This document shows positions 36,501 to 43,409 of a stretch of 51,672 nucleotides of DNA, in pieces (the stretch's first letter is position 1; each line of letters begins with the position of its first letter). The DNA comes from a virus. Under the pieces are notes generated by a model. It made no database searches, was not told the DNA's origin, and worked only from the letters and a program-made list of their open reading frames with translations. The stretch covers positions 1 through 51,672 of the IMG/VR virus record IMGVR_UViG_3300034177_000075, one strand, 5' to 3'. The translations under genes and the position numbers were made by a program.

Positions 36501-37640
36501 ATGGCCGGAGCACTCGTCACCACCAACATTCTCCAGACGCTCGTCGCCATGGGGCTCAACGCCCTGCGAGAGCAGATCGTCCTCACCAAGCTCGTCAATC
36601 GCAACTACGAGGGTTTGATCGTCGGCTCCTCGCGCGGTTCCACCGTCAACGTCTCGGTCCCCGCCGCGGTCGCGACGCGAACCGTGGCCCCCGACGTCGT
36701 GCCGCCCGCGGTTACCGCGGTGACGCCCACGAGCGTCGCCGTCACGCTCTCCGAGTGGGAGGAGGCGCCCTTCGCGATCGACGACAAGGGCCTCGCCCAG
36801 GTCGCGGCCGGGATCATCCCGATGCAGGCGAGCGAGGCCATCAAGGCCCTGGCCAACGGGATCGACAACTTCCTGTGGGGCAAGTACAAGAAGTTCTACG
36901 GCTACGCCGGAGTCGCGGGCACCGTGCCGTTCGCCACCGACCTCTCCGAGTACCTCGACGCCCGCAAGGCCGCGAACGACCAGCTCATGCCCAGGGACCC
37001 CCGGTACATGCTGATCGACACCGACGCCGAGGCCAACGCGCTCGGTCTCCGTGCGTTCCAGGATGCGAGCTTCGGCGGCGGCGCCGATGTGATCGTCAAC
37101 GGCCAGATCGGCCGGAAGCTGGGCGCCCTCTGGGCCATGACCCAGAACGTGCCGACGCACACGGCGGGGACCTGGAATGACACCGGGACGACCACGGGCA
37201 CGAACGCCGCGGGCCAGGCGACGGTCAACCTCACGGGCGGCACCGGGTCGCTGCTCGTCGGCGACATCATCACGTTCTCGGGTGCCGACACCCAGACGTA
37301 CGTGGTGTTGACGGCCACGGGTACGGCGCCGACCACGGCCATTACCGTGAGCCCCAACCTCGTGACCGCGAAGTCCTCGACCGAGACGGTGACCAACAAG
37401 GCGACCCACAAGGTCAACCTCCTGATCCACCGCGACGCGATCGCGTTCGCGATGGCGCCGCTCAACGACGCGGCCGGCATCTCGGGTGTCCTGGCGCCGG
37501 TGACGGCGGTCGACGAGGAGTCGGGCTTGAGCCTGCGCCTCGAGGTCACGCGGCAGCACAAGCAGCTCCAGTGGAGCTTCGACGCGCTATATGGCGCGTC
37601 GGTGATCCGCCCCGAGCTGGGCGTCCGTCTCGCCGGGTAG
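36501..37640 (+). CDS. Major capsid protein (P22 coat-like)
   Basis: 379 residues with GAAGGAG 7 nt before the ATG. Begins MAGALVTTNILQTLVAMGLN, and the blocks VNVSVPAAVATRTVAPDVVP, ANGIDNFLWGKYKKFYGYAG and VTRQHKQLQWSFDALYGASV match the P22 coat (gene 5-like) family. Residues ~225-290 (TAGTWNDTGTTTGTNAAG to TGTAPTTAITVSPNL) are a Thr/Gly-rich insertion domain. Forms the HK97-fold shell. Confidence 0.85.
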   Translation: MAGALVTTNILQTLVAMGLNALREQIVLTKLVNRNYEGLIVGSSRGSTVNVSVPAAVATRTVAPDVVPPAVTAVTPTSVAVTLSEWEEAPFAIDDKGLAQVAAGIIPMQASEAIKALANGIDNFLWGKYKKFYGYAGVAGTVPFATDLSEYLDARKAANDQLMPRDPRYMLIDTDAEANALGLRAFQDASFGGGADVIVNGQIGRKLGALWAMTQNVPTHTAGTWNDTGTTTGTNAAGQATVNLTGGTGSLLVGDIITFSGADTQTYVVLTATGTAPTTAITVSPNLVTAKSSTETVTNKATHKVNLLIHRDAIAFAMAPLNDAAGISGVLAPVTAVDEESGLSLRLEVTRQHKQLQWSFDALYGASVIRPELGVRLAG

Positions 37641-37654
37641 TTCCATAACTGACG

Positions 37655-37684
37655 CGCGGGGGCGGCCTTCGGGCCGCTCCCGCG
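37655..37684 (+). other. Hairpin with UUCG loop after the capsid gene
   Basis: 13-bp stem CGCGGGGGCGGCC/GGCCGCTCCCGCG (one G-U) closed by TTCG. Very stable, with no T-run, so likely an mRNA 3'-stabiliser or weak terminator that keeps capsid message abundant relative to downstream genes. Confidence 0.75.
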
Positions 37685-37703
37685 ACACAGAAAGGAAACG
37701 CAC

Positions 37704-38420
37704 ATGGACCCTCGTCTCTACCCCTCGGGCCGCGACTTCGCGAAGACCGCGGCAATCGACTTCAGCAAGTTCGCGCGCGTCGCCGGCCGCACGCTCATCA
37801 AGGCCGGGAGCTACGGCTCCAAGCTCGCGTGCCCCTCCGATTCCGGGCAGTCGCAGGTCAGCATGCACACGCGGCAGGCCGGGACGTCGTTCACCTACCA
37901 GTCGTTCCGCAGCCTCGGACTCGCGGGCGCCGGCGCGGCCGGTGTCGTCGGCGACCACTTCACCCTGGACTTGCACTCCGGCGGTACCACGGCTTCGGCG
38001 CACACGACGGAACAGCACCTCAACCTGGAGACGGGCTCCACGCTGTCGGCCGGCGGCGCGGCCGCGGTCGCGGACGGCGCGTGCTCGTGGATGAAGCTCT
38101 ACGGCAACTCGGCGGTCCCCGCCTCGGGGTCGAAGCTCTGCGTCCTCTGGCTCGACAGCCAGCTCGGCGCCGGCGGCGCGGTCCAGGGCACGGAGTACGT
38201 GCTCTTCATCACGGCTGGTGGTAGTGTGCCGCGCGCGGCCATCGGGTTCAAGACGACGTCCGGGGGCTGGACGGCGCTCGCGCGGTTCGAGGACTCGGGA
38301 TCGCCCCCGGTCGCGGCCGCGGTGCAGGCGGCGAAGTTCGGAGGCAACTCGACGGGCTCCATCCAGTTCGAGGTCGGGAGCACGATCGTCTACGTGCCCT
38401 ACTTCGACGCCCTAAGCTAA
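37704..38420 (+). CDS. 238-aa putative capsid decoration or head protein
   Basis: AAAGGAAACGC precedes ATG 37704. N-terminal MDPRLYPSGRDFAKTAAIDF, then a beta-rich Gly/Ser/Thr body (TYQSFRSLGLAGAGAAG, LNLETGSTLSAGGAAAVA) ending VGSTIVYVPYFDALS. Flanked by strong hairpins on both sides like a highly expressed structural gene. Not recognised at family level; decoration protein is inference from position. Confidence 0.65.
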   Translation: MDPRLYPSGRDFAKTAAIDFSKFARVAGRTLIKAGSYGSKLACPSDSGQSQVSMHTRQAGTSFTYQSFRSLGLAGAGAAGVVGDHFTLDLHSGGTTASAHTTEQHLNLETGSTLSAGGAAAVADGACSWMKLYGNSAVPASGSKLCVLWLDSQLGAGGAVQGTEYVLFITAGGSVPRAAIGFKTTSGGWTALARFEDSGSPPVAAAVQAAKFGGNSTGSIQFEVGSTIVYVPYFDALS

Positions 38421-38430
38421 ACCCTTTCTC

Positions 38431-38462
38431 GCGGGGCGGCCGCCGCGTGGCCGCCGCCCCGC
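38431..38462 (+). other. Intergenic hairpin
   Basis: 10-bp perfect stem GCGGGGCGGC/GCCGCCCCGC with an inner 3-bp extension and GCGT loop, between the decoration-type gene and the next. No T-run. Similar in role to the hairpin at 37655. Confidence 0.7.
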
Positions 38463-38479
38463 CTTCAGAGGAGAAGTGA

Positions 38480-38794
38480 ATGCTGCTCGACGTCGCCGAA
38501 CGCCTGCTCCTGCTGGACGTTTTGTCTCGCGCGTCGGGGAATCTCGCGACGCTGCGGGTCGTGCGCGACCTTCAGCACGACGTCGGGTTCACCGATGACG
38601 AGAACCAGGCCCTCGCGTTCCAGTATGAGGGGTCGGTCGTCCGCTGGAAGTCCGACGCGGCGCAGTCGCGGGAATTCAAGATCAGTCGCTCCGCGCGCGA
38701 CATCGTGCTCGCCGCGATCAAGAAGTTGGACCGCGACGAGGCGCTGACCTTGGCGCATCTCGCGGTGTTCGAGAAGCTCGAGGAGGAGAAGTAG
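38480..38794 (+). CDS. 104-aa conserved phage protein
   Basis: AGAGGAGAAGTGA precedes ATG 38480. Reads LLDVAERLLLLDVLSRASGN, RVVRDLQHDVGFTDDENQAL and a C-terminal helix KKLDRDEALTLAHLAVFEKL. This pattern recurs in phages between capsid and neck genes without known function. Confidence 0.65.
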   Translation: MLLDVAERLLLLDVLSRASGNLATLRVVRDLQHDVGFTDDENQALAFQYEGSVVRWKSDAAQSREFKISRSARDIVLAAIKKLDRDEALTLAHLAVFEKLEEEK

Positions 38795-39220
38795 ATGGCC
38801 GAGATCCAGCCCAACCGTAAGATCGGGCTCCTGCCCGCCTATACGATCGCGGCGTCGGGGACCACGGTGTCCCAAGAGGTGCCGGTACCCCGAGACGGCC
38901 ACGTGCTCTCGCTCGAGGCCAAGTTCCTCTACGGCGCCGGCGGCACCTCGGCGAAAGCCTATGTGCAGACGAGCCTCGATGGCGGGGCCTCGTGGTTCGA
39001 CATTGCGTCGTTCGCGTTCGCGACGACGGCGGCGAACAAGGTGAGTGCCGTCAACCGCTCGATCGCCCCGGCGTCCCAGGCGTTCACGCCCACGGACGGG
39101 ACGCTGACGGACAACACGATCATCCAGGGTGTTCTGGGCGACCGCGCGCGCGTCAAACTCATCGTCGTCGGCACGTACACGGGGGCGTCGAGCGTCGAGC
39201 TGGTGGGAGTATTCGACTGA
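38795..39220 (+). CDS. 141-aa structural protein, beta-rich
   Basis: ATG 38795 directly follows the preceding TAG. Reads as a beta-sandwich (ASGTTVSQEVPVPRDGHVLS, GTSAKAYVQTSLDGGASWFD, LVGVFD). Similar proteins with DGGASW motifs occur among phage head-tail genes. Possible minor capsid or connector component. Confidence 0.6.
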   Translation: MAEIQPNRKIGLLPAYTIAASGTTVSQEVPVPRDGHVLSLEAKFLYGAGGTSAKAYVQTSLDGGASWFDIASFAFATTAANKVSAVNRSIAPASQAFTPTDGTLTDNTIIQGVLGDRARVKLIVVGTYTGASSVELVGVFD

Positions 39221-39738
39221 TGGCCGTCCCGGTCCTCGTCGCCACGTCCGGCGCCTCGAACGCGAATTCGTATTGCACTGTGGCCGAGGCCACGACATAC
39301 CACGAATCGCACTTGTACAGTACGGATTGGACATCGGCGTCCACGGACACCAAGACCATAGCGCTGATCCACGCGACGCGCGAGATAGAAGCGCGCTTCG
39401 AATGGGTGTCGTTCCCGACGTCCCAGGACCAGGCGCTCCAGTGGCCGCGGTCCTCGATCCTCAAGCGCGGCGGCATCGACTATTACGACAATGACGTGGT
39501 GCCGCCCGAGATCAAGAACGCCGTGTCAGAGTACGCGCGGCAGCTTATCGCCGGCAACCGCTCGGCAGACTACGACGTCGAGACCAAGGGCTTGCGCTCG
39601 CTCATCGCGGGTCCCATCTCCCTGGAGTTCAAGGACTCGGCGACGGCGCGGCCGGTGCCCGACGCCGTGCTCGCGCTGATCCCCTCGTGGTGGGGGTGGC
39701 TCGCCAATCGCGGGATGCGGCCGCTGCTGAGGGCCTGA
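39220..39738 (+). CDS. Head-tail connector (DnaT-like/gp6-type adaptor)
   Basis: 172 residues; ATG 39220 shares a base with the preceding stop. N-terminal NSYCTVAEATTYHESHLY, then KTIALIHATREIEARFEWVS and a C-terminal region with LIPSWWGWLANRG. This is the common phage DnaT-like ssDNA-binding/adaptor family, in practice a head-tail connector. Confidence 0.75.
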   Translation: MAVPVLVATSGASNANSYCTVAEATTYHESHLYSTDWTSASTDTKTIALIHATREIEARFEWVSFPTSQDQALQWPRSSILKRGGIDYYDNDVVPPEIKNAVSEYARQLIAGNRSADYDVETKGLRSLIAGPISLEFKDSATARPVPDAVLALIPSWWGWLANRGMRPLLRA

Positions 39739-39739
39739 C

Positions 39740-40135
39740 ATGGCTGGCTTTGCCGATATCGTACGCGCCGGAGTCGCCGTCGCGGACTCCGTTACCGCGA
39801 CGCTCCAGGCGCCGGTAGAGCACCATGCATGGATCTCGGAGAACCGCAAGGGTGAGCCCGAGTTCGCGGCGCTCATCGTTCGTCAGGCGATCGTCGAGCG
39901 CAAGCAGCGGCTTATCCGGGCCGCTGACGGCCGCGTCATCTCCGTGAACACGAAGCTGACGTTCCCGCGGCTTATCGAGGCGAATGGCGCGGCGGATCGC
40001 CGGGAACCGATTGATCCGCGGGACAAGTTCGTGCTCCCCGATGGCACGACGGGCCCGGTGCTCAACGTCGAGGGCATCGTCGACCCCGATACGCTGACGG
40101 GCGCCCCTTACCTTTTTGAGGTCTGGTTGGGCTGA
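39740..40135 (+). CDS. Head closure-like protein
   Basis: 131 residues, placed between connector and neck proteins as head-closure genes usually are. Beta-rich (VEHHAWISENRKGEPEFAAL, DGRVISVNTKLTFPRLIE, DGTTGPVLNVEGIVDPDT). Call rests on size, order and beta content. Confidence 0.6.
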   Translation: MAGFADIVRAGVAVADSVTATLQAPVEHHAWISENRKGEPEFAALIVRQAIVERKQRLIRAADGRVISVNTKLTFPRLIEANGAADRREPIDPRDKFVLPDGTTGPVLNVEGIVDPDTLTGAPYLFEVWLG

Positions 40136-40512
40136 TGGCACTCGAGGGCGTGGAACAGATGGCGCTGCGCCTACAAGAGATCCTGGCACGTGCGAAGAAG
40201 GAGCTCGAGGTCGCCGTCTACCAGGAGGCGCTAGTCGTCCAGCGGCTCTCGATGCAATTGACGCCGGTCCTGACCGGGGCACTTCGTGCCAGCCACGAGA
40301 CGAAGCGCCCGGAGTGGCGCGGCGGCTCGCTCGTCGTCGATATCGTCGTCGGCGGCCCCGCGGCGCCCTACGCGCTCTACGTCCATGAGAACCTCGACGC
40401 CTACCACAAGGTGGGGCAGGCCAAGTTTCTGGAGTCCGCGGTGCTCGCCTATCAACCGGAATTCGCGACGAACGTCGGGAAGCGCCTCGGCGACAAATGG
40501 GGGTCGCTCTGA
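40135..40512 (+). CDS. HK97 gp10-like neck protein
   Basis: 125 residues; ATG 40135 shares a base with the previous stop. Pattern LTPVLTGALRASHETKRPEW, then VVGGPAAPYALYVHENLDAY and AKFLESAV is the HK97 gp10 family (tail completion). Confidence 0.8.
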   Translation: MALEGVEQMALRLQEILARAKKELEVAVYQEALVVQRLSMQLTPVLTGALRASHETKRPEWRGGSLVVDIVVGGPAAPYALYVHENLDAYHKVGQAKFLESAVLAYQPEFATNVGKRLGDKWGSL

Positions 40513-40907
40513 TGGCGCTCACCGTGGACGAGGTCGCGGACTTCCTCGAGGGCGTCGCCGGCGTCACCTACGAGGTACGCGTCGGCAAGATGCCGGAGGA
40601 CCCCGATAGCGTGATCGTCGTCCGCGACTACGCGGGCCGCGCAGACCTCGGGTTCGGCGTCGACGGCGTTCAGCATGAGACGGTGGGGATCCAGATCCGG
40701 GCCCGCGGCGGCGCGCGGGATTACGACGGCCCGAGGTCGCAGATCGAACTCGCGTATCGCGCGCTCGCCGGCGTCCAAGGCGAAGCGTTAGGTGGTACCG
40801 AATACTTGATCTGCCGCCCGCAGTCGGCGCCGTTCGAGCTGGAGACGGATGAGCAGGACCGCACGGTCTTCGCCGTGTCGTTCCTCTGCGAAAAGGAGCC
40901 CTCATGA
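40512..40907 (+). CDS. Tail terminator-like protein
   Basis: 131 residues; ATG 40512 shares a base with the prior stop. Contains DSVIVVRDYAGRADLGFGVD, VGIQIRARGGARDYDGPRSQ and TVFAVSFLCEKEPS, the layout of phage minor capsid/tail terminator proteins that cap the tail tube. AAAAGGAG for the next gene lies within its end. Confidence 0.7.
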   Translation: MALTVDEVADFLEGVAGVTYEVRVGKMPEDPDSVIVVRDYAGRADLGFGVDGVQHETVGIQIRARGGARDYDGPRSQIELAYRALAGVQGEALGGTEYLICRPQSAPFELETDEQDRTVFAVSFLCEKEPS

Positions 40908-41059
40908 GCCAGGAACTTGTGGCACCCGACGGCCGGCCCGCGGTTGACCGCTGTCCGGAATGTGGGTCGCAGAAGCTCGAGACGTCCAACGGGTTCGGCG
41001 GCTGGCGGATCGTGACGTGCGGGCGCTGTCATCGCGTCGTCAAGGAAGGACGGGATTGA
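40904..41059 (+). CDS. 51-aa zinc-ribbon protein in the tail region
   Basis: ATG 40904 overlaps the previous stop with AAAAGGAGCC upstream. Two CxxC knuckles (CPECGS and CGRCHR) form a zinc ribbon. Unknown role; small zinc ribbons are uncommon between tail genes. Confidence 0.65.
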   Translation: MSQELVAPDGRPAVDRCPECGSQKLETSNGFGGWRIVTCGRCHRVVKEGRD

Positions 41060-41236
41060 ATGGCGCTCTACCAGGTACTGACGGTCGGGCTATACCAGCG
41101 GGAATCAGGGCGCCCGGGCGATGGCCCGATCGTGCCGCGGTACCCTGGCGACATCGTCGAGGTCTCGGACGCGGCGGCGCCGAGGTTCGTAGACGCGGGG
41201 ATCATCGAGCCGCTCGAGGAAGAGGGTGACCTGTGA
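41060..41236 (+). CDS. 58-aa hypothetical tail-region protein
   Basis: ATG 41060 directly follows the preceding TGA. Reads QVLTVGLYQRESGRPGDGPI, then PGDIVEVSDAAAPRFVDAGI, ending in acidic residues. Similar short proteins precede tail-tube genes. Overlaps the next as GTGA. Confidence 0.6.
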   Translation: MALYQVLTVGLYQRESGRPGDGPIVPRYPGDIVEVSDAAAPRFVDAGIIEPLEEEGDL

Positions 41237-41997
41237 GCAAGTTCGGGCCGGCTAGCGCATTCGTACTCGTGAGCGGCAATAACCTGACGCCGCACTCGTA
41301 CACCATGGATGAGGTCCATGAGCAGATCCTCGAGGAGACGCACAGCCTCGGCGACTCCTGGGAGGAGAGCCTCCCCGTGGGTATCGGCCGCGTCACGTTC
41401 GAGCTCGCCGGAGGTCTCTACGATGATTCCGCCCTCGGCCCCGACGAGACGTTCAAGGTCGGGACGTCGCCGCTGACGCCCGCGTCAACCGTCCAGTTGC
41501 TCGCCATCGGCTTCGAGGCCGCGACCCCGGGAAAGAACTGTCGGCTCTACAATGGCACCTACGCCGGGACCTACAAGCGGATGTCGGCGCGCGACGGCCT
41601 GACCAAGGCGCACGCGCTCCATACGATCACCGGCGCCGCCCTGGACGCCAAGGTCCTACACGGCCACGGCACGGCCGAGACCGCGGCGTCCGGGAACACC
41701 GAGGGCGCGGATTCCGTGAACAACGGCGGCTCGTCCGCGGGCGGCGGCACCGCGGACCTGCACGTCACGGCGCTGACTCTCGGCGGCTACACGGACGTCA
41801 CGATCAAGGTCCGGGACTCTTCTGACGACATCACGTACGGCGACTTCGCGACGTTCGCGAACGTCTCGGCCGCCGGGGCCAGCGAGCGCGTCACCGTCGC
41901 GGGCACCGTCGAGCAGCACGCCGCCGTATCTTGGCTCTTCAACGGAGCTGGCGCCGGGCAGAGCATCAACTTCTTCGTTGCCCTGTCGCGAGGCTGA
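41233..41997 (+). CDS. Tail-tube protein 1
   Basis: 254 residues; GTG 41233 overlaps the prior stop. The N-terminal ~140 residues hold the tail-tube block ILEETHSLGDSWEESLPVGI, ELAGGLYDDSALGP and a DAKVLHGHG end. Residues ~150-254 add a Gly/Ser-rich hinge and a beta domain (DLHVTALTLGGYTDVTIKVR) that may project from the tail. Paralogous to the shorter protein at 42176. Confidence 0.75.
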   Translation: MSKFGPASAFVLVSGNNLTPHSYTMDEVHEQILEETHSLGDSWEESLPVGIGRVTFELAGGLYDDSALGPDETFKVGTSPLTPASTVQLLAIGFEAATPGKNCRLYNGTYAGTYKRMSARDGLTKAHALHTITGAALDAKVLHGHGTAETAASGNTEGADSVNNGGSSAGGGTADLHVTALTLGGYTDVTIKVRDSSDDITYGDFATFANVSAAGASERVTVAGTVEQHAAVSWLFNGAGAGQSINFFVALSRG

Positions 41998-41998
41998 C

Positions 41999-42172
41999 GT
42001 GGATGACGCGGCGCGAGCAGAGCAGGCGAGGCAGGCCGTGCGGGTAGTCGAGAGGTTTGCGTACCGCGCCGTCGCGGACGCGGTGGAAGACGGGGAAGTC
42101 CGGGAGGCGCGCAAGGTCCTGCGCCTCGCCGTCGGGCTCAGACGCATGTTGGACCGCTGGAAAAAGGAGTAG
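41999..42172 (+). CDS. 57-aa helical hypothetical protein
   Basis: GTG 41999 with GAGG upstream. Highly charged helix (DDAARAEQARQAVRVVERFA, VREARKVLRLAVGLRRML). Lies between two tail-tube paralogues. Function not recognised. Confidence 0.55.
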   Translation: MDDAARAEQARQAVRVVERFAYRAVADAVEDGEVREARKVLRLAVGLRRMLDRWKKE

Positions 42173-42175
42173 AAC

Positions 42176-42601
42176 ATGGCGAAGGCGACGCCTGCGGGCA
42201 CGATTATCGAATACGACGAAGTGGGAGGCACGCCCACCGACATCACGCAGTATGTCCAGACCATCAACGACGTCGACGTCGAGAGCATCATCGAGGAGAC
42301 GCACAGCTTCGGCGACTCCTGGGAAGAGAGCCTGCCGATCGGCGTCGGCCGGATCGGCGACATCGAGATCGGTGGCCTCTACGACGACGCGGCGACCGTG
42401 GGCCCCGACGCGCTGTTCCGCGGCCGCGTCCCCGAGTCGCCGTCGACGGCGACCAGGACGCTCAAGATCACGTGGAAGTCGAGCCGCGCGACGGTGTTCG
42501 AGACCTACCTGATCTCGTACCGGCGTACGGCCGACCGCAACGCGCTGACGCGCTGGATGGCGAGGCTCAGGCCCACGGCAGGCGTCGCCGCCGACGTGTA
42601 A
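42176..42601 (+). CDS. Tail-tube protein 2 (paralogue)
   Basis: 141 residues. Shares IIEETHSFGDSWEESLPIGV and IEIGGLYDDAATVGP with the protein at 41233, including near-identical DNA over the motif, but lacks the C-terminal decoration domain. AAAAAGGAG precedes ATG 42176. One of the two is the main tube subunit; the compact form here is the typical size. Confidence 0.75.
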   Translation: MAKATPAGTIIEYDEVGGTPTDITQYVQTINDVDVESIIEETHSFGDSWEESLPIGVGRIGDIEIGGLYDDAATVGPDALFRGRVPESPSTATRTLKITWKSSRATVFETYLISYRRTADRNALTRWMARLRPTAGVAADV

Positions 42602-42627
42602 CGTACCTGACCACGGCGCCCTGGCTG

Positions 42628-42651
42628 CGCCCCGGGAATCCGCCCGGGGCG
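42628..42651 (+). other. Hairpin after tail-tube protein 2
   Basis: 9-bp stem CGCCCCGGG/CCCGGGGCG with 6-nt loop in the gap 42602-42681, again after a highly expressed structural gene. No T-run. Confidence 0.65.
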
Positions 42652-42681
42652 TCCGCCGGTCGCCCATCGAAAGGAGCCGTC

Positions 42682-43086
42682 ATGTTCGCATCGAAGACCA
42701 CGAAGGCCGTCGAAGTGGGGCAGAACTCCGTCATCGTCCGCAAGCTCTCGGCGACGCAGCTCGAGCGCGCGACGGACGCGCGGCAAGTCAAAGTCCAGGA
42801 GGGCATGGTCCGCATGGGCGCCGAGCTGATCCGGACGTTCACGAGCGATCCGGAGGCCAAGGCGAAGGCCGCGGCGAACCCGAACGCGCGCTACGAGGCG
42901 TATGACCGCGCCACGGTGCTCGGCCTCGGGATCCTCTTGTGGTCGGGGCCGGACGTCGCGGGCAAGCCGACCGCTGAGACGATCGACGACCTCGATGAGG
43001 AGGCCGCGGACCTGATCCACCGCGCGATCATCGATCTGTCGGCGCCGCCGGCGAAGGTCGTGGAGGAGCAGGCAAAAAACGACTGA
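42682..43086 (+). CDS. Tail assembly chaperone, short form (gpG-like)
   Basis: 134 residues; AAAGGAGCC before ATG 42682. Reads VVKV-type core IVRKLSATQLERATDARQVK, AYDRATVLGLGILLWSG and a helical end just before the slippery site. Order, size and the frameshift site identify it as the gpG-type chaperone that coats the tape measure. Confidence 0.75.
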   Translation: MFASKTTKAVEVGQNSVIVRKLSATQLERATDARQVKVQEGMVRMGAELIRTFTSDPEAKAKAAANPNARYEAYDRATVLGLGILLWSGPDVAGKPTAETIDDLDEEAADLIHRAIIDLSAPPAKVVEEQAKND

Positions 43087-43409
43087 GGGCCCTCCACCGG
43101 CTGCTCGACGACGAGGAGCCGACGGAGGACCCGGACGTTAGGAGGCGGTTCATGATCGCCGTGGTCGCCAAGGAGTTCGGGGTGTTGCCGACGCAGGCGG
43201 CGCGGGACCTCGACCGCGACCCGGACCGCCTGTCGTTCGAGTGTGTGTCGCTCCTCCGCTACGCCGAGGCCAAGAACGCGTACGACCGCGCGAGCATCGA
43301 GGGCCGAGACGCCGAGTACATGACGAAGTTCCGGAGGGCTTTTCCCCTGGTGAGTGACGTCGAGGCCAACGAGTTCGCGATCCTGCAAGAGAAGCGGAAG
43401 GCCAAGTAG
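42682..43409 (+). CDS. Tail assembly chaperone, long form by -1 frameshift (gpGT-like)
   Basis: Read join(42682..43080, 43080..43409): 242 residues. A -1 slip on A_AAA_AAC at 43074-43080, four codons or fewer before the short-form stop, continues as RLRALHRLLDDEEPTEDPDV, then MIAVVAKEFGVLPTQAARDL and SFECVSLLRYAEAKNAYDRA, ending EKRKAK. The T-domain frame also has an ATG at 43152, so an independent product cannot be excluded. Confidence 0.8.
43074..43080 (+). other. Slippery heptamer A_AAA_AAC
   Basis: Canonical -1 frameshift heptamer, in the right reading phase (GCA AAA AAC), 3 nt before the zero-frame stop. The GC-rich stretch just downstream could fold as the stimulator. Confidence 0.85.

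Noticed and set aside
36345-37559. 404-codon open frame on the minus strand
   Set aside because: Shadow of the major capsid gene for the same reason; no start signal and no recognisable protein.
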